This document shows positions 1 through 5,259 of a stretch of DNA of 5,259 nt, one piece after another. Below the pieces are notes generated by a model that had not been told where the DNA came from, did not search any database, and was given only the letters and a program-made list of their open reading frames with translations. This DNA is from Bacteroidota bacterium (lineage in GTDB: Bacteria; Bacteroidota; Bacteroidia; Bacteroidales; SZUA-534). The position numbers were made by a program, and so were the translations under genes. The DNA is taken from assembly GCA_020047835.1 (NCBI GenBank), contig JAIFNJ010000223.1:1-5259 (forward strand), given 5' to 3'. Positions within the stretch are counted from its first letter, which is position 1; every line of letters begins with the position of its first letter.

Positions 1-2
1 TT

Positions 3-1181
3 TTTCAAGGGTTTCCATTCGCCGGTGTAAGCATCAATACCAATAATTAGGGCAAAATAGCGGCCTACAGAAACTTCCTGAATGGCTTTCGATGCGCCCA
101 ACCCTTTCAAAGGGTCATTGCTGCTTCGGTATAAGGCCAACTGCTCGGATTGCTGAGGCGATGAGTTCTGAACGGCTTGGTTAACGGCAAGAGTAAAATC
201 TCGGGTATCACCTTTATCCATCTGGGCAGCTTCCACTTTCACCTGAATAGGTATGTGGGTAGCTTCCATGTTTTTATTTACATAAAATACCAATTCCACC
301 TCTTTTTGGGCTCCCGCGCCAAGCTGAATATCCGACTTGCTTTCCAGTAACATCACCGAAGTGGGCAAGGTATAACGTAGTTTTACATTGTTGGCTTCGG
401 CCTTGGAATTATTTGTAAGGGTAAATTTCATAGAAACCGTTTCACCGGGTGCAATAACGCCCGATTGGGTGGCAAAAACCTCGTTGGTAAGCGCCAAGGT
501 AGGCAATTGACCGGTTGTACCATCGGATAGTTGCCAAACATGCAGGTAATCAATTTGCACCGATGATTTAGCAGCTACCTGAAATCCGATTCCGTTGCCA
601 AAAAATGGCTCAAAAGGCATTTTATGAACCAGTTGTTGGTTAATAAAAAAATAATACGTATCAGCAACTTTGCGCACCGTAAGCGTATTGTAGGTATAGT
701 TGTTTATTAATTTGGATGGGGTAACCGAAACAAAATCAATAAAAGCACCGGCATATTTATCAATGGTATACTGCCCTTGCCCGTTAAAGAAGAAATCGAA
801 TTGTTTGGCTTCGGTGATTGATTTTCCCCACTGCAAACCGAAAAACTTATTCTGGATGCCTTTCTCGAGGCGTATTTTCAGCTCAATATCAAAATCTTTG
901 GTTTGGTCAATTATTACCTCTTTAAAGTCCTCTTTAGGAACTTCTTCAAACGATTGAAAAAAGAGGGTACTATCCTGAAGATTTTCGAACCATACATTTT
1001 CCTTGATACCTAGATACCAATTGTTTTTGTTGTCAGTAAAGTCTTCAATGAACAACGGTGTTTTGTTTTCGGATGCAAAGGCTTTATAATCTTCGACAAT
1101 TACCATTTTCTGTGCCTGAATTGAGTAATTTAATGCAAAACACAGAAGTAAAACAGATGTTGATACAATAGTTATTTTCAT
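3..1181 (-). CDS. Exported caspase-family (peptidase C14-like) protein with LamG-like and CARDB-like domains, 3' end outside window
   Basis: The frame is open for 393 codons from the ATG at 1181-1179 to the left edge. Residues 1-23 form a signal peptide: MKIT, a hydrophobic stretch, then SIQA before Q24, so the product is probably periplasmic or secreted. Residues about 42-217 resemble the LamG/concanavalin A-like domains common in Bacteroidota, with FTDNKNNWYLG near the start and IDYLHVWQ at the end. Residues about 225-332 resemble a CARDB/DUF11-type Ig-like domain (APGETVSMKFTLTNNS). From residue 374 the sequence RYFALIIGIDAYTGEWKPLK is a typical first beta strand and loop of a caspase p20 domain. 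The catalytic His and Cys would lie beyond the window, so protease activity cannot be judged. No Shine-Dalgarno sequence precedes the ATG, which is usual in this phylum. The gene is transcribed divergently from the AraC-type gene. The caspase call is fairly secure; the two middle domains are less so. Confidence 0.85.
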   Translation of the reverse strand, partial: MKITIVSTSVLLLCFALNYSIQAQKMVIVEDYKAFASENKTPLFIEDFTDNKNNWYLGIKENVWFENLQDSTLFFQSFEEVPKEDFKEVIIDQTKDFDIELKIRLEKGIQNKFFGLQWGKSITEAKQFDFFFNGQGQYTIDKYAGAFIDFVSVTPSKLINNYTYNTLTVRKVADTYYFFINQQLVHKMPFEPFFGNGIGFQVAAKSSVQIDYLHVWQLSDGTTGQLPTLALTNEVFATQSGVIAPGETVSMKFTLTNNSKAEANNVKLRYTLPTSVMLLESKSDIQLGAGAQKEVELVFYVNKNMEATHIPIQVKVEAAQMDKGDTRDFTLAVNQAVQNSSPQQSEQLALYRSSNDPLKGLGASKAIQEVSVGRYFALIIGIDAYTGEWKPLK

Positions 1182-1239
1182 ATAAAAAGCGTTGAAAAAT
1201 TGAATGTTTGGATGCCATTACATATTGGCTTTTGAGATG

Positions 1240-1247
1240 CTAAATAA
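1240..1247 (-). promoter_or_regulatory. Weak candidate -7 box for the caspase gene
   Basis: The minus strand reads TTATTTAG, a degenerate match to the Bacteroidota -7 consensus TAnnTTTG. It is listed mainly because it begins 20 bases downstream of dyad copy A, almost the same offset (19 bases) as the much better TATCTTTG box after copy B. It would give a leader of roughly 55 bases. On sequence alone this is weak. Confidence 0.2.
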
Positions 1248-1267
1248 GCGCTATTTTTTTGAACATC

Positions 1268-1306
1268 ATTTATCAGATCGTACGAATAAGCAAGCAGATT
1301 GATAAA
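1268..1306 (-). promoter_or_regulatory. Dyad element, copy A, upstream of the caspase gene
   Basis: Read on the minus strand, this element starts with TTTATCA (1306-1300) and ends with TGATAAAT (1275-1268). The two 7-bp arms are perfect inverted repeats separated by 24 bases. Between them lies GCTTATTCGTACGA (1291-1278), which contains the palindrome TCGTACGA. The whole element aligns without gaps to copy B at 2625-2663. It ends 86 bases before the caspase gene's ATG, in the same orientation relative to its gene as copy B. I infer a regulator-binding site or upstream promoter element; the protein that binds it is unknown. Confidence 0.55.
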
Positions 1307-1332
1307 AAAAACAGCCATTAATTGAATAAAGG

Positions 1333-1419
1333 AGTATTGAAATAGATACTTTCAAAATCAATTGTTTTAGTTTGAAAAAATCAACTAATTGATTCATAGA
1401 ATATTGAACATTATTCAAT
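1333..1419. repeat. Cluster of three short perfect inverted repeats, possible operators
   Basis: Three small dyads lie in the divergent intergenic region. The first is TTGAAA (1337-1342) with TTTCAA (1350-1355), overlapped by AGTAT (1333-1337) with ATACT (1346-1350). The second is AATCAA (1379-1384) with TTGATT (1389-1394), spacer 4. The third is ATTGAA (1403-1408) with TTCAAT (1414-1419), spacer 5. No arm is GC-rich or followed by a T run in a terminator-like way, so operator half-sites are more likely than terminators. Short arms in AT-rich DNA can arise by chance. Confidence 0.3.
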
Positions 1420-1422
1420 TTG
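1389..1422 (+). promoter_or_regulatory. Candidate promoter of the AraC-type gene
   Basis: TTG at 1389-1391 is followed after 23 bases by TCAATTTG at 1415-1422, which matches TAnnTTTG except at one fixed position. The inverted repeat ATTGAA/TTCAAT (1403-1419) overlaps the -7 box, as a repressor or autoregulatory site would. An alternative -7 box, TAACTTTA at 1469-1476, has no convincing upstream partner. Both are uncertain. Confidence 0.22.
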
Positions 1423-1528
1423 AAAATCGGTAGGAATATTTATTTTTTAGTGAGGAGAGTATCTTAATTAACTTTAATTATTTTAGCAAGGTGTTTTTTC
1501 TACAACTAAAAAACAAAGTGAAGTTGCC

Positions 1529-2485
1529 ATGGATTTGAGTTTGCATTTTTTAACCAATGTTATTTTACTCATTGTTTGTTTTGCAATGGGAACTATTTTT
1601 ATAGTGCTACCAACTCCCCAAAAAAAAGGTATAAAGAATTATCAGATATCATTGAAAGTATTGGCAAGTTCCTATTTTTTGTTGGCATTACTCACTTTTG
1701 TAGTACTATATTTCAGGTTACCCGACAATGCCCGTGAACTTTTCACCTTTACTAGCATTAGTATTTCTGCATTTCAGGCTTTTTTATTTACCAATGCGCT
1801 GATAACCTTACTGAATCCGAAGTTTGTAACGATAAGGTATTTATTAATCCAATTTGTTCCATTTATAATTTTGCTTTCTTTATTTATATTTTTTTACAAT
1901 ATATATGGTAATCCGGTAGTTACCCGGTTCAATGAATTGAGAATGTACCTCAACAATCCAACACTTTGGTTACGATTGATTTTCTTTGGATTATACGGGG
2001 TGCAGTTGGTGTTTTATACCGGTTTATATTTTAATCAAGAACGAAAATACCGGGCCCGGGTTGATGATTTCTTTTCGGATGACGTTTGGTTGAAGCTGAC
2101 TTGGGTTCGTTGGGCATTTCTGTCAGCCCTAGTAATAGGTGTTACCGCAATGATATCTTATTTCTTCCCTCAAAAACACGATTGGATTTTTACCTTATTC
2201 TACTCCATTTTCTATTTTGGGTTTGCCTTGGAATACATAAAATACAACAAAATATTTAAGTTATTAGAGCCTGAAATAGAAGCCGATAATGCAGAAACAG
2301 CCCCAGCAATATTAAAAACCAGGGCAAGGTCTAATTGGGCCACTTTAAAAAAGCAAATCATAAGTAGCAACTATTATTTAGAAGCAGGAATCAATATTGA
2401 AGAAATGGCTCGAAGGCTCAATATTGGACGCACAACGCTTTCCACCTTCATTAACCGCGACGAAGGAATGAATTTCAATACTTGA
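1529..2485 (+). CDS. Seven-transmembrane AraC-family transcriptional regulator, truncated within the DNA-binding domain
   Basis: The 318-residue product has seven hydrophobic segments, at about residues 5-27, 40-64, 70-95, 101-127, 145-169, 186-214 and 218-243. A cytoplasmic linker follows, then the first helix-turn-helix of an AraC/XylS domain from about residue 280 (INIEEMARRLNIGRTTLSTF). This architecture is a common Bacteroidota membrane regulator type. The family normally continues through a linker helix and a second helix-turn-helix, but here TGA at 2483-2485 follows NFNT directly. The missing second motif is found immediately downstream in the same frame. The ATG at 1529 is chosen because the first membrane helix starts six residues later; there is no Shine-Dalgarno sequence. 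With one of two recognition motifs lost, normal DNA binding is doubtful. The gene lies between two genes that share an upstream element, so I infer it regulated both, possibly itself too. Confidence 0.85.
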   Translation: MDLSLHFLTNVILLIVCFAMGTIFIVLPTPQKKGIKNYQISLKVLASSYFLLALLTFVVLYFRLPDNARELFTFTSISISAFQAFLFTNALITLLNPKFVTIRYLLIQFVPFIILLSLFIFFYNIYGNPVVTRFNELRMYLNNPTLWLRLIFFGLYGVQLVFYTGLYFNQERKYRARVDDFFSDDVWLKLTWVRWAFLSALVIGVTAMISYFFPQKHDWIFTLFYSIFYFGFALEYIKYNKIFKLLEPEIEADNAETAPAILKTRARSNWATLKKQIISSNYYLEAGINIEEMARRLNIGRTTLSTFINRDEGMNFNT

Positions 2486-2596
2486 TCCATATCAGAGAAA
2501 GTTGGATATTCCGAACAGGCTAACTTTAGCCGGCAATTCAAACAAATGACTGGCTATGCCCCGACTTTATGGAGGCAAAAACAAGAAGCTTGTTAG
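2486..2596 (+). pseudogene. In-frame remnant of the AraC-type gene: second helix-turn-helix
   Basis: Immediately after the TGA, in the same frame as the upstream gene, 36 codons and a TAG (2594-2596) encode ISEKVGYSEQANFSRQFKQ, then MTGYAPTLWR and a short tail. This is the characteristic second helix-turn-helix and C-terminus of an AraC/XylS domain (compare the LAERYGFESQ region of MarA). By comparison with MarA, about 21 codons that should join NFNT to ISEKVGY are absent, namely the long linker helix. The remnant has no start codon in a suitable position and is not expected to be made alone. An in-frame deletion that created the stop explains this best; an assembly error is the alternative. 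Confidence 0.8.
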
Positions 2597-2624
2597 TTTC
2601 AAACCACTTTTGTTTTATTTAATT

Positions 2625-2663
2625 TTTGTCAATAGGTACGCTTATTTGTACGAATTGATAAAT
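2625..2663 (+). promoter_or_regulatory. Dyad element, copy B, upstream of the repeat-protein gene
   Basis: The element starts with TTTGTCA (2625-2631) and ends with TGATAAAT (2656-2663). Between them is GCTTATTTGTACGA (2640-2653). It aligns without gaps to copy A: over 41 positions (2626-2666 against 1305-1265 on the minus strand) I count 31 identities, and 21 of 24 in the core 2640-2663. The right arm ends 19 bases before the TATCTTTG box, so it covers the expected -33 region. That position suits an activator site or an alternative -33 element. It lies 65 bases before the ATG. Confidence 0.55.
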
Positions 2664-2682
2664 TATTCTTTAGGTATCCAAG

Positions 2683-2690
2683 TATCTTTG
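2683..2690 (+). promoter_or_regulatory. Bacteroidota-type -7 promoter box for the repeat-protein gene
   Basis: TATCTTTG matches the Bacteroidota primary-sigma -7 consensus TAnnTTTG exactly. The nearest upstream TTG (2655-2657) is 25 bases away, longer than the usual 17-23, and lies at the edge of the TGATAAAT arm of dyad copy B. A promoter with a poor -33 that depends on an activator bound at the dyad would fit. The implied start of transcription is near 2696, leaving a leader of about 30 bases. Confidence 0.45.
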
Positions 2691-2728
2691 AACCTTTGAT
2701 CATTATTAGGTAACTTCATCATAAGATT

Positions 2729-5259
2729 ATGAAAAATTTCTATTCTTATACCATTCGGGTTGGGTTAATTTTTGTATTGGTATTAGGTTTGCAGATTTGT
2801 GTTTTCCCGCAAACATATCAACTATCATCTGTTAGCGGAGTTTTTACTCCTTTAATTGGGGGAACAGCACCCACATCTTCAATAAACAGTGATGATAACA
2901 TAAGTGAACTCATTAATATAGGCTTTAGCTTCAATTTTGGTGGGACACTTTATACTCAAATAAAAGCTTCTTCGAATGGGTTTATTTCATTCAACACTGG
3001 AGCAACCGATGATTTAACTAATAACCTCACATCAACGGCGCAACGGCCACTTATTGCCCCACTTTGGGATGATTTAAGTGGTGATGGAGGCGCGGCAACA
3101 TACCAAACTTCAGGAATAGCTCCCAACCGGGTTTTTACTTTTGAATGGCTGAATTGGAAATGGAATTATAGTGCTGGGGCAGCAGTTATTTCCTTTCAAG
3201 TGAAATTGTATGAAACAACAAATGTAATAGAGTTGATTTATAGACAAGATGCTACTCCAATATATCCTGTGAGTGCTGCCTCCATTGGACTATCCTTACC
3301 ATCATCTGGGTTTTATTCATTGAGTGATGCCGGAACTAATCCAACGTTAAGCTCCACAATAGAAACTACTAATATTGCAACTAAACCGGCAAATGGCCAA
3401 ATATATCGGTTTAACATTATTTCCGAACCGACTAATCATGCCATCAGCTTTGCATCAAATAGAACTAGCAATAGTATTACATTAAGTTGGGTGGATGCAA
3501 CTGGAGCAATCCTTCCTGATGGATATTTAATTTTAGCATCAAAAACCAATAGTTTTGTTGACCCTATTGATTTTACTGATGTAACTAACGATATTGATTT
3601 GGGCGATGGCTCTGGTAAAGTAAAAATTGCACAAGGGATCCAGACTTATTCCGGTTTTATCAATTTGGAACTCAATAACACTTATTATTTCAGAATTTAT
3701 TCCTATACCAGTTCCGGAGCTTCCATTAATTACAAAATAGCATCGGTCCCTGAAACTTCAATTAGTTATAACGCTAAAGCAGAACCTACTAGCCATGTAA
3801 CAGCATATACTGCTTCAAGCGTGGGTACAAATATTACATTGGGATGGACTGATGCGAGTGGTGCAATTATTCCTGATGGCTATTTAATATTTATTTCAAC
3901 AACCAACATTTTTGTTGATCCGGTTGATTTAACTGATGTTGCAAATGATACCGACCTAAGCGATGGTTCAGGGAAAATGAAAGTTGCACAAGGAGTACAA
4001 ACATTTTCAGGGTTTAGCAATTTACAATACAACATCGTCTATAATACACGGATTTATCCATACACCAATTCGGGGCTTTTTATTGATTATAAAACCACAG
4101 CAACCATCCCTCAAACTTTAGTAACCTGCCTGCCCAAAGCCGAGCCAACCAACCATGCAACGGCTTTCACCGCTTTGAATATGGGTACAAATGTTGTACT
4201 GGTATGGACCGATGCTATAGGTGCAGTGCTTCCGGACGGCTATTTAATTCTTGCCTCAACAACAGACAGTTTTACTGACCCTGTTGATTTAACTGATATG
4301 GTTAACGATGCCAACCTAAGCGATGGTTTGGGTAAATTTAGAGTGGCACAAGGGATTCAGGCATTTTCAGCCTTTACCAACTTACAATTCGGAAGCACCT
4401 ATTATTTTAGGCTCTACCCATATTCAAATTCAGGGGTACTAATAAACTATAAAACTGCCGTTACGGTTCCTGCTACATCGGTTTATTTTGCAAAACCCGA
4501 ACCAACCAATCATGTTACATCGTTTGCAGCATCAGCAGGTTCGAGTTCCATAACCTTGAATTGGATAGACGCCACAACGGGAACCACCCTACCTGATGGC
4601 TATTTATTATTGGCCTCAACAACCGATAGTTTTACCGATCCCGTCGATTTAACTGATATTACAAGTAATGCCGATCTTAGCGATGGCACCGGGAAAATTA
4701 AAGTGGCACAAGGAGCACAAACCTATTCCGGCTTTACCAATATGCAAGGTGGGGCCACCTATTACTTCAGAACTTATCCGTACACAAATTCCGGAGCATA
4801 TATAAATTTTAAAACTACGGTTACGGTGCCGAATGCAACGGTCCTTTTTGTAAAACCCGAGCCAACCAACCATGCTTCATCGTTTACAGCAACAGCAGGT
4901 TCAAATGCCATAACATTAAACTGGACAGATGCCACCACAGGAACAACCTTACCTGATGGATATCTGCTAATGGCTTCAACAATCAACAATTTTACCGATC
5001 CCGTTGATTTAACAGATATTACAAATGATGCCGACCTAACCGATGGAATAGGAACAGTTAAAGTTGCACAAGGGGTGCATACATTCTCCGCTTTTACCAA
5101 CTTACAAATCGGGAATACCTATTATTTTAAGCTCTACCCATATACAAATTCAGGTGTATCTATTAATTATAACAGTACTGCAATGGTGCCAAATGCAACG
5201 GTGCTTTTTGTAAAACCCGAGCCAACCAACCATGTTGCGTCATTTACGGCAACAGCTGG
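2729..5259 (+). CDS. Secreted fibronectin-III-like tandem-repeat protein, 3' end outside window
   Basis: The frame is open from the ATG at 2729 to the right edge, 843 codons. Residues 1 to about 28 are a signal peptide (MKNFYSYTIR, a hydrophobic core, then VFPQ before T29). Residues 30 to about 228 form a beta-rich domain seen at the N-terminus of many Bacteroidota surface proteins, with GVFTPLIGG, ASSNGFISFN and RPLIAPLWDDLSGDG. From residue 233 there are five complete repeats of 119-120 residues and the start of a sixth. Each repeat has EPT(N/S)H, WxDA, PDGYL, DPxDxTD, a DLSDG-like loop, AQG, YPYTNSG and a final proline- or alanine-containing link. They resemble the FN3-like repeats of large secreted Bacteroidota proteins, often exported by the type IX system; its C-terminal signal would lie outside the window. 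An adhesive or matrix role is inference. The start codon has no Shine-Dalgarno sequence but directly precedes the signal peptide. Confidence 0.88.
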   Translation, partial: MKNFYSYTIRVGLIFVLVLGLQICVFPQTYQLSSVSGVFTPLIGGTAPTSSINSDDNISELINIGFSFNFGGTLYTQIKASSNGFISFNTGATDDLTNNLTSTAQRPLIAPLWDDLSGDGGAATYQTSGIAPNRVFTFEWLNWKWNYSAGAAVISFQVKLYETTNVIELIYRQDATPIYPVSAASIGLSLPSSGFYSLSDAGTNPTLSSTIETTNIATKPANGQIYRFNIISEPTNHAISFASNRTSNSITLSWVDATGAILPDGYLILASKTNSFVDPIDFTDVTNDIDLGDGSGKVKIAQGIQTYSGFINLELNNTYYFRIYSYTSSGASINYKIASVPETSISYNAKAEPTSHVTAYTASSVGTNITLGWTDASGAIIPDGYLIFISTTNIFVDPVDLTDVANDTDLSDGSGKMKVAQGVQTFSGFSNLQYNIVYNTRIYPYTNSGLFIDYKTTATIPQTLVTCLPKAEPTNHATAFTALNMGTNVVLVWTDAIGAVLPDGYLILASTTDSFTDPVDLTDMVNDANLSDGLGKFRVAQGIQAFSAFTNLQFGSTYYFRLYPYSNSGVLINYKTAVTVPATSVYFAKPEPTNHVTSFAASAGSSSITLNWIDATTGTTLPDGYLLLASTTDSFTDPVDLTDITSNADLSDGTGKIKVAQGAQTYSGFTNMQGGATYYFRTYPYTNSGAYINFKTTVTVPNATVLFVKPEPTNHASSFTATAGSNAITLNWTDATTGTTLPDGYLLMASTINNFTDPVDLTDITNDADLTDGIGTVKVAQGVHTFSAFTNLQIGNTYYFKLYPYTNSGVSINYNSTAMVPNATVLFVKPEPTNHVASFTATA
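3425..5259 (+). repeat. Coding tandem array, 357-360 bp period, five full units plus a partial sixth
   Basis: Units begin at the codon for the E of EPTNH: 3425, 3782, 4142, 4499, 4859 and 5219 (cut by the edge). Unit lengths are 357, 360, 357, 360 and 360 bases, so the reading frame is kept. Units 4 and 5 differ at about 24 of the first 120 aligned bases and at about 33 of 120 residues by my hand alignment. The junctions entering units 5 and 6 are almost identical (CTTTTTGTAAAACCCGAG). Unit 1 is clearly the most diverged. This fits array growth by duplication at the C-terminal side. Confidence 0.9.

Larger units (their letters stand above)
1182..1528. other. Divergent intergenic region with regulatory repeats
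   Basis: These 347 bases separate the minus-strand caspase gene from the plus-strand AraC-type gene. I see no convincing coding frame or RNA gene. The region is very AT-rich. It holds one copy of the dyad element shared with the 2625-2663 region, and three short perfect inverted repeats between 1333 and 1419. It must contain the promoters of both flanking genes, but neither has a perfect TAnnTTTG box. Confidence 0.7.

Noticed and set aside
700..957. 85-codon open frame on the plus strand
   Set aside because: It lies wholly antisense to the intact caspase-family gene and its product resembles no family I know. It is a shadow frame.
2483..2485. TGA recoded as tryptophan or selenocysteine
   Set aside because: Trp is common at this place in AraC domains, but readthrough would still leave the linker helix missing, and no selenocysteine insertion hairpin or other in-frame TGA is seen.
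2597..2624. T-rich stretch after the AraC remnant as a terminator
   Set aside because: CAAA/TTTG arms of four bases are too weak for a rho-independent hairpin, and T-rich runs are common in this AT-rich DNA.
1265..2666. Mobile element bounded by the inverted dyad copies
   Set aside because: No transposase, integrase or target duplication is visible, and both copies fit better as promoter-proximal sites of the flanking genes.
2793..2801. Lipoprotein signal around Cys24 of the repeat protein
   Set aside because: The residues before the cysteine are L-Q-I, which do not fit a lipobox because the position just before Cys should be Gly, Ala or Ser. A standard signal peptidase I site is more likely.
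4649..5100. Two overlapping open frames on the minus strand (4649-4873 and 4774-5100)
   Set aside because: Both are antisense to the tandem repeats, where the repeated codon pattern keeps opposite frames open. No signal or family pattern supports them.

Overview
The window looks like part of a Bacteroidota chromosome. It is AT-rich and no start codon has a clear Shine-Dalgarno sequence. A good match to the Bacteroidota -7 promoter box (TAnnTTTG) precedes the last gene. The protein families are also typical of the phylum: an exported caspase-domain protein with LamG-like and CARDB-like modules, an AraC regulator on a seven-helix membrane domain, and a long secreted fibronectin-III-like repeat protein. 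I cannot name the genus.

Layout: (1) 3-1181, minus strand: the N-terminal 393 residues of an exported caspase-family (C14-like) protein, cut by the left window edge as the caspase fold begins. (2) 1182-1528: a divergent intergenic region with several short inverted repeats and a roughly 40-bp dyad element. (3) 1529-2485, plus strand: a seven-transmembrane AraC-family regulator whose frame stops inside its DNA-binding domain. The missing second helix-turn-helix follows in the same frame to 2596, but the linker helix (about 21 codons) is absent, so the gene looks broken by a small deletion. (4) 2597-2728: an intergenic region with a second copy of the dyad element and a promoter box. (5) 2729-5259, plus strand: a large secreted protein with an N-terminal beta-rich domain and five complete tandem repeats of 119-120 residues, the sixth running off the right edge.

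The main new observation is that the two dyad elements (1268-1306 read on the minus strand, 2625-2663 on the plus strand) align without gaps. Each points at, and lies 65-86 bases upstream of, the start codon of an exported protein. The simplest reading is one regulon in which a single regulator controls both the exported caspase and the repeat protein. The membrane AraC protein encoded between them is the obvious candidate, although it now appears damaged. The domain calls rest on sequence patterns alone. The functional link is inference.
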